Positions 1-6,761 of a DNA stretch of 9,524 nt are shown here, one piece after another (within the stretch, counting starts at the first letter, position 1; each line of letters opens with the position of its first letter). The DNA comes from an uncultured Parvimonas sp. (GTDB taxonomy: Bacteria; Bacillota; Clostridia; Tissierellales; Peptoniphilaceae): NCBI GenBank assembly GCA_902470455.1, contig CABRGI010000018.1, forward strand, positions 1 through 9,524, read 5' to 3'. The position numbers and the translations under genes were made by a program. The notes below the pieces were generated by a model, which had not been told where the DNA came from, did not search any database, and saw only the letters and a list, made by a program, of their open reading frames with translations.

Positions 1-39
1 ATATTTTAAAGTTTTTTATAAAAAAATTTAAAAAAAGTA

Positions 40-68
40 TTGACAAATATTTTTTTAAGTGATAAAAT
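40..68 (+). promoter_or_regulatory. Promoter of the brnQ T-box leader
   Basis: TTGACA at 40-45 and TAAAAT at 63-68 are separated by exactly 17 bases, a near-consensus sigma-A promoter. The expected start of transcription is near 75, immediately upstream of T-box stem I. It would drive the tRNA-controlled transcript of brnQ. Confidence 0.85.
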
Positions 69-74
69 AATGAC

Positions 75-330
75 CATAGAAAATAAATTTGAAAGAACGA
101 GTAGAAAATTGAAAGTTTAAGAGAGTTAGTGGTTGGTGTGAACTAATACGGAAAATTTTTGAAAATCATCTTTTATAAAGGATTCGTGAAATAAGTAAGG
201 AATCTCGCAGTGGTTTGCGTTACAAAAACCCGACATTGTTAGATGTTTGAGTGTTTCATTTTTTGAAAAATTAAGGTGGTACCGCGGAAGTTATTTCGTC
301 CTTTGTTCTAATAGAACAAAGGACTTTTTT
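75..330 (+). promoter_or_regulatory. T-box riboswitch, isoleucine specifier, controlling brnQ
   Basis: The usual T-box landmarks occur in order: the AGTA motif of stem I (100-103), AGAGAG (120-125), a distal helix TTAGT/ACTAA (126-130 with 142-146) enclosing GGTTGGTGTGA, the specifier region GAAAATCATC (161-170), a stem II-like helix GATTC/GAATC (181-185 with 200-204), and the T-box core AAGGTGGTACCGCGG (273-287). The likely specifier is ATC at 165-167, which reads isoleucine; the next triplet is also ATC. TGGT at 277-280 can pair with an uncharged acceptor end ACCA, which fits a tRNA with discriminator A such as tRNA-Ile. AAGG (273-276) can pair with CCTT (300-303) to form the antiterminator, which excludes the terminator. 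Inference: uncharged tRNA-Ile switches on import of branched-chain amino acids. The T-box identity is near certain; the codon assignment rests on motif position only. Confidence 0.93.
298..330 (+). terminator. T-box regulated intrinsic terminator
   Basis: GTCCTTTGTTCT (298-309) pairs perfectly with AGAACAAAGGAC (313-324) around a three-base loop, followed by a T run at 325-330. Its 5' arm includes the CCTT used by the T-box antiterminator, so the two folds exclude each other. Confidence 0.95.
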
Positions 331-334
331 ATTT

Positions 335-363
335 TTGAAATAATTTACCACCATTTATATAAT
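335..363 (+). promoter_or_regulatory. Second promoter of brnQ, downstream of the T-box terminator
   Basis: TTGAAA at 335-340 and a perfect TATAAT at 358-363 are separated by 17 bases. Transcription would start near 370, after the T-box terminator, giving a leader of about 43 bases with only the brnQ ribosome site. Such a transcript would escape tRNA control. This is a sequence match only; an AT-rich leader can produce such a match by chance, but match quality and spacing are both very good. Confidence 0.6.
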
Positions 364-412
364 GAGATTATTTAAACGAAATGTCCATATTGAAATTTTT
401 TAGGAGGAATTT

Positions 413-1759
413 ATGAAAAACAATTTATCAAGAGAACAATTTTTTAGCGTAGCGATAATGCTATTCGGTTTATTTTTCGGAGCAGGAAATTTAATATTCC
501 CTCCATTATTAGGAAAACAAGCAGGGGGTGTAACTTTCCAAAGTTTACTTGCTTTTGGAGTAACGGCAGTTGTATTCCCAATCTTAGGTGTAGTTTGTGT
601 AGCAAAGACAAAAGGTCTTTCAAATCTTGCTGGTAAAGTAGATAAGTATTTTGCATTAGTATTTACAACAATGATATATATGGCAATAGGACCCGGACTT
701 GGAATACCAAGAGCAGGAAGTCTTCCTTTTGAAATGGCAGTTGCTCCATTTTTACCGGAAAATGTATCAGTAAATCTTTCAAGACTTGTTTATACTTTTG
801 TATTCTTCTTTGTAGCTTATTTAGTTTGTTTAAAGCCAAGCAAATTAGTAACTAGAATGGGAAAATTCTTAACTCCTGCACTTTTAGTTCTAATAACAGT
901 TATGTTTGTTGGAGTTCTATTTAAAAATCCAAATGCTGTAACAAGCCCTGTTGGAGATTATGCAACTTCTTCAACTGTTAAAGGATTCTTAGAAGGATAT
1001 AATACAATGGATACAATAGCCGCTTTAAACTTCGGCCTTGTAATCTCACTTGCAATAAAATCTTTCCAAGTTGAAAACGAAGAAAAAGTTATAGGTTATA
1101 CTGTAAAAGTTGGTTTAGTAGCAGGTGCTTTCCTTTTTGTAATATATGCAATGCTTGCTTATATAGGAATGACAACATCAGGCTTAACTGAAAATGTTAA
1201 AAACGGTGCTGAAATATTAACAACTGTTTCACAATACGTATTTGGAAAATTCGGTATAGTTTTACTTGCAAGTATATTTACTCTTGCTTGTCTAACAACT
1301 TGTATAGGACTTATAACTAGTATAAGTAAATTCTTTGAAAATATGACAAAAGAAAAAGTGTCTTACCATACTTGGATAGTATTTTGGACTTTCCTTTCTT
1401 TCCTAGTTGCAAACTTTGGACTTAACACAATATTAAAAGTTTCTGTTCCTGTTCTAATAGCTATATATCCAGTTTCAATAGTTTTAATAGTTCTAGGACT
1501 TACAGAAAAATATTTCGGATATAACAAATTTACTTACAGATTAGTTTGCTACACTGTAACTTTCATATCAGTAGTTGAAGCATTACAAAGTGTTAAATTA
1601 AATTTACCGATTGTATCAGATTTAGTTTCAAGACTTCCTTTCTACAGCTTAAGTCTTGGCTGGGTTTTACCAATGCTAGTTGCTTGGTTTGTAGGAATGA
1701 GCTCAAAACTTCTTGAAAACAACAAAGCTACTGTAACAAGTACAGCTTTTGATGAATAA
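413..1759 (+). CDS. brnQ: Branched-chain amino acid:cation symporter BrnQ
   Basis: This 448-residue membrane protein of the LIVCS family imports leucine, isoleucine and valine with Na+ or H+. It is hydrophobic throughout, consistent with about 12 membrane helices, and is of usual family length. Family signatures visible are FGAGNLIFPP at residues 22-31 in the first helix and GPGLGIPRAG at 93-102. AGGAGG at 402-407, five bases before ATG 413, fixes the start. An isoleucine-type T-box leader precedes it, matching a transporter induced when charged tRNA-Ile runs short, and a second promoter may give basal expression. The stop is followed at once by a terminator hairpin that overlaps the control region of the next gene. 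Family assignment is secure; which of the three amino acids is preferred cannot be read from the sequence. Confidence 0.95.
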   Translation: MKNNLSREQFFSVAIMLFGLFFGAGNLIFPPLLGKQAGGVTFQSLLAFGVTAVVFPILGVVCVAKTKGLSNLAGKVDKYFALVFTTMIYMAIGPGLGIPRAGSLPFEMAVAPFLPENVSVNLSRLVYTFVFFFVAYLVCLKPSKLVTRMGKFLTPALLVLITVMFVGVLFKNPNAVTSPVGDYATSSTVKGFLEGYNTMDTIAALNFGLVISLAIKSFQVENEEKVIGYTVKVGLVAGAFLFVIYAMLAYIGMTTSGLTENVKNGAEILTTVSQYVFGKFGIVLLASIFTLACLTTCIGLITSISKFFENMTKEKVSYHTWIVFWTFLSFLVANFGLNTILKVSVPVLIAIYPVSIVLIVLGLTEKYFGYNKFTYRLVCYTVTFISVVEALQSVKLNLPIVSDLVSRLPFYSLSLGWVLPMLVAWFVGMSSKLLENNKATVTSTAFDE

Positions 1760-1761
1760 TA

Positions 1762-1790
1762 TTGATATTTAAACCTCTTTATGCTAAAAT
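1762..1790 (+). promoter_or_regulatory. Promoter of the BcrAB-like ABC transporter operon
   Basis: TTGATA at 1762-1767 starts two bases after the brnQ stop codon. Seventeen bases later comes TAAAAT (1785-1790), preceded by TGC, which gives an extended -10. Transcription would begin near 1797, leaving a leader of about 25 bases that holds the ribosome site AAGGAGG (1807-1813). The promoter lies inside the 5' half and loop of the brnQ terminator hairpin. Confidence 0.65.
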
Positions 1791-1821
1791 AGTTAAAAAG
1801 CTTTATAAGGAGGTTTTTTTT
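1771..1821 (+). terminator. brnQ terminator hairpin that also contains the next gene's Shine-Dalgarno
   Basis: AAACCTCTTTAT (1771-1782) pairs with ATAAGGAGGTTT (1805-1816) over 12 base pairs with one G-T pair. GCT/AGC (1783-1785 with 1799-1801) can extend it past a three-base bulge. A run of eight T (1814-1821) follows the GGAGG arm. The 3' arm contains AAGGAGG, the ribosome site of the ABC ATPase gene starting at 1822. The hairpin could end brnQ transcripts and also hide the ribosome site in any transcript that reads through. Confidence 0.6.
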
Positions 1822-2733
1822 ATGGAAAATATTTTACAAGTAAAGAGTCTTACTAAAATGTTCGGACAAAATTATGCAGTAGATAATGTTGATATGAATA
1901 TTTATCGTGGAGATATTTACGGATTTATCGGAAGAAATGGAGCAGGTAAAACTACTTTAATTAGAATTTTACTGGGTCTTTGTGAGAAAAATAGTGGTGA
2001 AGTAGAACTTTTCGGTTCAACTAATCTGCTTGAAGGAAGAGATAAAATTGGTTGTATTATAGAAAATCCTGCAGTATTTCCAAAAATGACTGCAAGGGAA
2101 AATATAATTGCTCAATCTAAAGCAGTTGGAGTTAATCTTAGCGAAACAGAAATAGCGGAAATCCTTAAAACTGTAGATTTAGATACTTCAATGAAGAAAA
2201 AAACAAAAGATTTTTCGCTTGGAATGAAGCAAAGACTTTCAATAGCTCTTGCACTTGTAGGAAATCCTGAATTTTTAGTTCTTGATGAACCTATAAATGG
2301 ACTTGATCCTGAAGGAATCAGAGATATTAGAAATTTGATTTTAAAATTAAATAGAGAACAAAATATTACAGTTTTAATTTCAAGCCATATTTTAGGAGAA
2401 CTACATAAATTGGCAACAAGATATGGAGTTATCGATAAAGGCAGACTTATCAAAGAATTTTCTGCTAAAGAGCTTGATGAAAAAACTGAAAATGGTTTTG
2501 AAATAAAAGTTAAAGAAAATGATATTGAAAATGTTGAAACATTCTTTAATGAATATAATATAAAATATTCATTAGATAGAGAAAATTCTAAATTTACTAT
2601 CTCTAGTGAAGAAGATTATGATGAAATTCTAAAGCAAATTACTTCAAGAGGTGTAATTCCTACTTCTTATGGTACTAAAAATGTTGATTTAGAAGATTAT
2701 TTTATGGAACTTATAGGAGGTAAACATGAATAG
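1822..2733 (+). CDS. ABC transporter ATP-binding protein, BcrA/LanF-like
   Basis: This cytoplasmic ATPase subunit has 303 residues, close to the length usual for BcrA. Visible motifs are Walker A GRNGAGKTT (37-45), the ABC signature SLGMKQR (132-138), Walker B FLVLDEP (151-157), the D-loop GLD (160-162) and the switch His189 in SSH. The Q-loop position reads IIENPAVFP, with Glu81 where most ABC ATPases have Gln; this E-loop is known from lantibiotic-immunity LanF proteins and BcrA-like relatives. A C-terminal extension of about 80 residues follows, as in that family. The start is ATG 1822 with AAGGAGG eight bases upstream; an in-frame TTG at 1762 is not credible because it lies in the promoter. 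The gene overlaps the permease gene by eight bases, so the two are co-translated. Likely role: export of, or protection from, a peptide antibiotic such as bacitracin or a lantibiotic. The substrate is inferred from family only. Confidence 0.88.
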   Translation: MENILQVKSLTKMFGQNYAVDNVDMNIYRGDIYGFIGRNGAGKTTLIRILLGLCEKNSGEVELFGSTNLLEGRDKIGCIIENPAVFPKMTARENIIAQSKAVGVNLSETEIAEILKTVDLDTSMKKKTKDFSLGMKQRLSIALALVGNPEFLVLDEPINGLDPEGIRDIRNLILKLNREQNITVLISSHILGELHKLATRYGVIDKGRLIKEFSAKELDEKTENGFEIKVKENDIENVETFFNEYNIKYSLDRENSKFTISSEEDYDEILKQITSRGVIPTSYGTKNVDLEDYFMELIGGKHE

Positions 2734-3460
2734 AGTTTTAAATTATGATAAATATAAATTACAAAAAAGTAAATTTTGGTGGATTTGTATATTAGTAGCA
2801 ATAGCTATGAATTCATTAGGTTTATATATAATGATAAAATTTTCATCTGGTTACGGCATCTCAAATCTTCAATTTGAACAATATAGATCTATTGCTAATC
2901 CTGTAACTTTAGTATTTTTAATAATTCCTTGTATATTTGTTGGAAATGACTTTAAAACCGGAACTATTAAAAATATTGCTTCTAAAGGAATTAAAAGAGA
3001 AGAAATAGTGCTTTCAAAATTGATTTGGAATTTTGCTTTAGCTATTCTCTTTATGGTTTGTTCAGTAATTGCGGGATTAATAGTATTAATATTATTCTCA
3101 AAAACTTCAATAAAGTCAAAAGATTTTATAGAACTAATGAAATTAACAGGAATTGCAATTATTGCGCTTTGTGCATTTGCCTCAATTACTACTTTAATTA
3201 GCTTTATAGTAAAGAGCTCAGGAGCTGCTATTGCAATTTCAATAGTTTTGACATTAGTATCAGAAATATTGATTAACTTAGCAGAAGTAATTTTCAAATT
3301 TAAAAATTTATCAAAATTTTCTCCTAATTATATTCCACATATTATATCATCAGGATCTTCATCAAAATCAACGACAACTTTTATAATTTCAATGTTTGTA
3401 TGGATTATAGTATGCTCGCTTTTAAGCATCTATATCTTTAAAAAACAAGATATAAAATAG
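2726..3460 (+). CDS. ABC-2 type permease, partner of the BcrA-like ATPase
   Basis: This 244-residue membrane protein has about six hydrophobic helices, roughly at residues 19-39, 57-73, 103-127, 140-162, 168-190 and 217-238. After helix 2 the stretch GNDFKTGTIKNIASKGIKR followed by SKL is the typical cytoplasmic coupling region of ABC-2 permeases of the BcrB/LanE sort. TAGGAGG six bases upstream of ATG 2726 lies inside the ATPase gene, and the reading frames overlap by eight bases, so both products are probably made in equal amounts. A lantibiotic-immunity system would often have a second permease (LanG); none follows here. The substrate is unknown, and no two-component regulator or antibiotic biosynthesis gene is in view. 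Confidence 0.85.
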   Translation: MNRVLNYDKYKLQKSKFWWICILVAIAMNSLGLYIMIKFSSGYGISNLQFEQYRSIANPVTLVFLIIPCIFVGNDFKTGTIKNIASKGIKREEIVLSKLIWNFALAILFMVCSVIAGLIVLILFSKTSIKSKDFIELMKLTGIAIIALCAFASITTLISFIVKSSGAAIAISIVLTLVSEILINLAEVIFKFKNLSKFSPNYIPHIISSGSSSKSTTTFIISMFVWIIVCSLLSIYIFKKQDIK

Positions 3461-3472
3461 TAAATAATTATT

Positions 3473-3505
3473 AAAAAATGCAGATAATATTTATCTGCAT
3501 TTTTT
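3473..3505. terminator. Bidirectional terminator between convergent operons
   Basis: ATGCAGATAA (3478-3487) and TTATCTGCAT (3491-3500) form a perfect ten-base-pair stem with a TAT loop. It is flanked by A's on the left (3473-3478) and T's on the right (3500-3505), so it gives a U tract on either strand. It closes the ABC operon on + and the Lp5/membrane protein unit on -. The same stem sequence recurs after the third lipoprotein gene (5851-5880). Confidence 0.93.
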
Positions 3506-3527
3506 GTTGTTTGCTTAATTTTCCTAT

Positions 3528-4031
3528 TTATATAACAATACTCCAGCCGTTTCCTAAAATTAAATTTGATATTAGAAAAGCTAGTAAATTAGACAGTATT
3601 ACCATTGGAAATAGTATAAGTATTATCTCAACAAATCCAAAAATAAGGTAATGATATCCTTTTTCTCCAAAAAAGAGACTGTAAAGATGATATTTAAAGT
3701 AGTATAATGGATTTTTTCCTTTACTATAATCTCCATATTTTTTAAAAAACCATATCCAAGCCATCTCTCTAATATAAATCATAAGTCGATATGCCATAGT
3801 TACTGATATGATTATTCCAATAACAAATGTATATGAAAGAAAACTGTATTCAAAATATAATCGCATTAATGTTACATAAACAATTAAGATGATTTCTATA
3901 AGAAAAATCCATTTTATATATTTTCTCATTGTAAATTTATTTTCAACTGTAGATTCTTTTGCCAAAAACATCAAAATAACTACTAAAATAACTAAAACTA
4001 TAGCTTTTATAATGCCCTCTGCTATTTCCAT
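3528..4031 (-). CDS. Small integral membrane protein of unknown function
   Basis: I do not recognise this 167-residue protein. It has four likely membrane helices: one at the N-terminus (about residues 6-23), two close together (about 38-58 and 63-84), then a basic, aromatic-rich loop of about 40 residues with several Tyr, Phe and Lys-Gly pairs, and a last long hydrophobic stretch (about 125-157). No enzyme motif is visible. The start is ATG 4031, because AAGGAG ends eight bases before it; an in-frame GTG at 4040 overlaps that ribosome site and can be excluded. It begins 27 bases after the Lp5 stop with no promoter or terminator between, so it is almost certainly cotranscribed with Lp5. This suggests, without proof, that the two products work together at the membrane. 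Confidence 0.75.
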   Translation of the reverse strand: MEIAEGIIKAIVLVILVVILMFLAKESTVENKFTMRKYIKWIFLIEIILIVYVTLMRLYFEYSFLSYTFVIGIIISVTMAYRLMIYIREMAWIWFFKKYGDYSKGKNPLYYFKYHLYSLFFGEKGYHYLIFGFVEIILILFPMVILSNLLAFLISNLILGNGWSIVI

Positions 4032-4058
4032 AATTTTCACTCCTTAAATGTCCAATCG

Positions 4059-4874
4059 TTAATTATAAGATAGTTCATCTTCTATAAATTTTCCGTCTTT
4101 AGCCTCATCAGGTATTACTATTTCTTCAACTTCATTGATTTCAGAATATTTTATTATAATTTCTTCATCCAAAGATATTGCCTCAACTCTTTTTCCATCT
4201 TTAAAATATGCAAATTTGGCTTTTATTTTACATTCTATCGGTAAAAATGTCTTTTTGTCAATTATATATTTTACTTCAATTTTTTCAGGCAATAGCTGTT
4301 TTATTAATCTATCTATATCCGGTTGAATCAAGGTTGTAATTTTTGCCAAGACTTCTTTAACAGAAAGTTCACTTCCTGAATAATTAACTTCATAAAACAA
4401 GTCCTGTTCAGACACTTTCATTTTATTTTTAATGGAGTTTAAAAATTCTGTTACACTTTCAAAGTTTGTAAGGCTTATTCTACGGTTATACGATTGTCTA
4501 AACTTTTCGTTTATAGCCTTCTTCCAAGTGTTAGTTTCTACATCTTCTATATAAACCGTATCGTCTGTAATATAAAATATATTCTCTACCTTTTGTCCAT
4601 TTCTTTCTTCATTACGACTAATTTTTACAATTGACGGATTTGTAGTTATGGAACTGTTTAAAGTTATAATTGCATTTACATTTTGATCCGGATTTGTGAA
4701 ATTTAGTTTAGTTTCTATTTTTGCATTTGTACTTTTTATTGATTTTGTGGCATTACTAATTTTATTAATTAAATCTTCATTTACAGTATTATCTCTATTA
4801 AACGAACAACCTACTGCTATAATAAAAAACGAAAAAATAGTTAAAAATACTAGAATTTTTTGTATTATCTTCAT
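4059..4874 (-). CDS. Lipoprotein Lp5 of the tandem family (LolA/LppX-like, DUF6612-like)
   Basis: The precursor has 271 residues. A hydrophobic signal peptide ends in the lipobox AVGC with the anchor at Cys23, so the protein should sit lipidated on the outer face of the membrane. The mature domain follows the family plan: an N-terminal helix with TKSIKSTNAK, alternating strands with FYITDDTVYIED before a lone Trp, then IDKKTFLP and the C-terminal motif INEVEEIVIPDE. It is the most divergent copy in the signal peptide, and resembles Lp2 in the middle (NGQK-EN, YITDD). ATG 4874 is preceded by GGAGG with six bases spacing; an in-frame extension to 4892 uses a weak start and overlaps the leader. 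It has its own promoter and shares a transcript with the membrane protein gene 27 bases downstream. Ligand and function are unknown; the fold assignment is from resemblance only. Confidence 0.85.
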   Translation of the reverse strand: MKIIQKILVFLTIFSFFIIAVGCSFNRDNTVNEDLINKISNATKSIKSTNAKIETKLNFTNPDQNVNAIITLNSSITTNPSIVKISRNEERNGQKVENIFYITDDTVYIEDVETNTWKKAINEKFRQSYNRRISLTNFESVTEFLNSIKNKMKVSEQDLFYEVNYSGSELSVKEVLAKITTLIQPDIDRLIKQLLPEKIEVKYIIDKKTFLPIECKIKAKFAYFKDGKRVEAISLDEEIIIKYSEINEVEEIVIPDEAKDGKFIEDELSYN

Positions 4875-4903
4875 ATCACACCTCCAAAACAAATGCTAAT
4901 TAC

Positions 4904-4932
4904 ATTTTAATATATCTTTAATAAAATGTAAA
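4904..4932 (-). promoter_or_regulatory. Promoter of Lp5 and the membrane protein gene
   Basis: Read on the minus strand, TTTACA (4932-4927) and TAAAAT (4909-4904) are 17 bases apart. Transcription would start near 4897, giving a leader of about 23 bases that contains only the ribosome site. Confidence 0.75.
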
Positions 4933-4947
4933 TATAAGTTTTGAAGC

Positions 4948-4973
4948 AAAAATGCAGACATTCAGTCTGCATT
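4948..4973 (-). terminator. Terminator of Lp4
   Basis: AATGCAGAC (4951-4959) pairs with GTCTGCATT (4965-4973) around a five-base loop. On the minus strand the stem is followed by a T tract (complement of 4952-4948). It lies 27 bases after the Lp4 stop codon and upstream of the Lp5 promoter. Confidence 0.85.
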
Positions 4974-4999
4974 AAATTATTTTTCTCTATTTTCTTCAA

Positions 5000-5773
5000 T
5001 TATTTTGCATTTTTTACTTCATCAGGAATTGCTATTTCTTTAACTTGATTAATGTCGAAATAATTTGCTTTTATATCCATATCAAAGGATATTTCTTTGG
5101 TTCCTTGCGAAACCTTAACTGTTGATTTTATTTCACAGTCTGTTGGATAAAATGTCTTTTTATCAATTAGGTATTTTATTTCAAGTTTTTCAATTTCCAT
5201 ATTTTTAAGAATTTTTTCTGAGTTTTGTTGAGTTGAAATTATAGCTTTTTTCAAGGATTCTTTAGCTGAATCGTCAATTCCTGAATAAGTAACTTCATAA
5301 TTTGAGCCCTTTTCTTCTACATTCAAATTCTTTTCAACAGATTTTAAAAGCTCTACCATATTGTCAAATTTAGCAATATTTTTTCTATCTTCAAATGCTT
5401 TTCTTAAATTTGCATCTTTAGCAAGTACCCACTGATTGTAAATATTTTTTATATATATCTTTTCTCCCAGCATATACATATTAATATCTCTGCTCTTTCC
5501 GCCTGTTTCCACTTTTCCATCTACTTTTACGACAAATGGATCTTCAGTAGCTTCTGCGTCCATTGTAACAGTTGTGACTATACTTTTACCTGAAAGATTA
5601 ACACTTAATTTGCTCTCCACTTTTGACTTCGAACTCTTTACCGATTTCGAAGATTCGTCAATCTTTTTTACAAGCTCTTCATTACTCATCTTACTATTTG
5701 ATGAACAGCCTACTGCTCCAATAGAAAGAGAACAAAGAGCAAGAGCCATTAATATTCTTTGTATTTTTTTCAT
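5000..5773 (-). CDS. Lipoprotein Lp4 of the tandem family (LolA/LppX-like, DUF6612-like)
   Basis: This is the shortest copy, with 257 residues. The signal peptide carries ALALCSLS and the lipobox AVGC with Cys23 as lipid anchor. Only a short linker (SSNSKMS) separates the anchor from the folded part. It is very close to Lp3, sharing EEKGSNYE, YSGIDDSAKE, NMEIEKL and IDK-TFYPT-CEIK, and both end with IPDEVKNAK. The DNA also shares a 34-base identical stretch (5258-5291), so this pair is the most recent duplication or has undergone gene conversion. Start ATG 5773 follows TAAGGAGG; a TTG at 5791 in the same frame lies upstream of the ribosome site and is rejected. It has its own promoter and terminator, so it is monocistronic. 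Function unknown; probably binds a hydrophobic or peptide ligand, which is inference from the fold family. Confidence 0.87.
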   Translation of the reverse strand: MKKIQRILMALALCSLSIGAVGCSSNSKMSNEELVKKIDESSKSVKSSKSKVESKLSVNLSGKSIVTTVTMDAEATEDPFVVKVDGKVETGGKSRDINMYMLGEKIYIKNIYNQWVLAKDANLRKAFEDRKNIAKFDNMVELLKSVEKNLNVEEKGSNYEVTYSGIDDSAKESLKKAIISTQQNSEKILKNMEIEKLEIKYLIDKKTFYPTDCEIKSTVKVSQGTKEISFDMDIKANYFDINQVKEIAIPDEVKNAK

Positions 5774-5802
5774 ATTAACCTCCTTAGTCAATGTGTAAGT
5801 AT

Positions 5803-5831
5803 ATATTAATATATTTTTTTAAAAAAGTAAA
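5803..5831 (-). promoter_or_regulatory. Promoter of Lp4
   Basis: On the minus strand, TTTACT (5831-5826) is followed after 17 bases by TAATAT (5808-5803). Predicted start near 5796, about 23 bases before the ATG. Confidence 0.75.
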
Positions 5832-5845
5832 GACTTAAAATATTC

Positions 5846-5880
5846 AAAAAAATGCAGATAAACTTTCATTTATCTGCATT
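5846..5880 (-). terminator. Terminator of Lp3
   Basis: AATGCAGATAAA (5851-5862) and TTTATCTGCATT (5869-5880) form a perfect 12-base-pair stem with a six-base loop. A's at 5846-5852 give the U tract on the minus strand. It begins nine bases after the Lp3 stop codon. Its stem core is the same as that of the hairpin at 3478-3500. Confidence 0.92.
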
Positions 5881-5889
5881 AAATTTTCT

Positions 5890-6687
5890 TTAATTAGATT
5901 TATAGTCTTTTGCATTTTTAACTTCATCAGGAATTACTATTTCCTTAACTTGATTTATATCAGAATACTTGATTTTCATTTCCATAGCAAATGATACGGT
6001 TTGACCCGCTTCTGAAACTTTCATTCCTGTTTTAATTTCACATTCTGTTGGATAAAATGTGCTTTTATCAATTACATATTTGATATCCAGTTTTTCTATT
6101 TCCATATTCTTTAGTGCTTTTACCGCATCCGGTTGACTTGAAATCATCATTTTCTTCAAGGCTTCTTTAGCTGAATCGTCAATTCCTGAATAAGTAGCTT
6201 CGTAATTTGAACCCTTTTCTTCTACTTTTATATTTTTTTGCATTGCATTTAAAAGTGCTAATGAATCATTGAAATTAGCTGAATTTTTACGTTCTTCCAA
6301 TGTTTTTTTAAGATTTTCATCTTTAACATGCATCCACTCTTTAGTTAACATATTTTGAATATACATATTTTCTTCAGTAATGTACATATTCATATCAAAA
6401 CTTTGTCCAAGAGTTTCTGTTTTTCCGGTAATTTTTACTGTCAACGGTTCTGAAATTGCCTCTGCTTCCATTGTTACAGATGTAACATAATCTTTTCCAC
6501 CAAGATTAAAACTTACTTTACTTTCAACATTTGCTTTTGAGCTCTTTACTGATTTTGAAGCTTCATCAATTTTCTTAACTATTTCTTCATTACTTAGTTT
6601 TCCACCACCATTTGATGAACAGCCTACAGCAACAACAGAAATTGAGCATAAAGCTAATGCCATTAATAATTTATTTACCTTTTTCAT
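5890..6687 (-). CDS. Lipoprotein Lp3 of the tandem family (LolA/LppX-like, DUF6612-like)
   Basis: The precursor has 265 residues with a signal peptide ending AVGC, Cys23 being the predicted lipid anchor. A short Ser/Asn/Gly linker (SSNGGGK) follows. The domain shows the family order: helix with EASKSVKSSKANVESK, strands with EPLTVKITGK and MYITEENMYIQN, the conserved Trp in KEWMHVKDE, then EEKGSNYEATYSG, IDKSTFYPTECEIK and the C-terminal INQVKEIVIPDEVKNAK. ATG 6687 is preceded by AGGAGG with a spacing of six bases. Promoter and terminator are its own. It is the closest relative of Lp4. Four of five copies, this one included, also carry a cysteine inside the signal peptide (residue 14), which should be removed with it. 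No ligand or partner can be named. Confidence 0.88.
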   Translation of the reverse strand: MKKVNKLLMALALCSISVVAVGCSSNGGGKLSNEEIVKKIDEASKSVKSSKANVESKVSFNLGGKDYVTSVTMEAEAISEPLTVKITGKTETLGQSFDMNMYITEENMYIQNMLTKEWMHVKDENLKKTLEERKNSANFNDSLALLNAMQKNIKVEEKGSNYEATYSGIDDSAKEALKKMMISSQPDAVKALKNMEIEKLDIKYVIDKSTFYPTECEIKTGMKVSEAGQTVSFAMEMKIKYSDINQVKEIVIPDEVKNAKDYKSN

Positions 6688-6712
6688 AAATTACCTCCTG
6701 ATTTGTATCTCA

Positions 6713-6741
6713 ATTGTAATATATTTTTAACAAAAAGTAAA
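6713..6741 (-). promoter_or_regulatory. Promoter of Lp3
   Basis: On the minus strand, TTTACT (6741-6736) and TACAAT (6718-6713) are 17 bases apart. The 29-base element matches the Lp2 promoter (7700-7728) at 28 positions, including the spacer. Predicted start near 6706. Confidence 0.82.
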
Positions 6742-6761
6742 TACAATTATAATTTTTACAT

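Noticed and set aside
75..330. Leader as a leucine- or valine-specific T-box
   Set aside because: No Leu or Val codon lies in the expected register after GAA in the specifier region; ATC occupies it.
347..352. ACCACC after the T-box terminator as an alternative partner of GGTGGT (275-280)
   Set aside because: Six bases at this distance are likely chance, and the standard terminator and antiterminator explain the region.
2112..2453. Minus-strand open frame of 113 codons inside the ABC ATPase gene
   Set aside because: It has no ribosome site and lies opposite a clear ABC ATPase; the frame is open only because of the codon bias of the real gene.
2869..3297. Minus-strand open frame of 142 codons inside the permease gene
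   Set aside because: It is opposite a well-supported membrane permease, with no ribosome site, promoter or recognisable protein.
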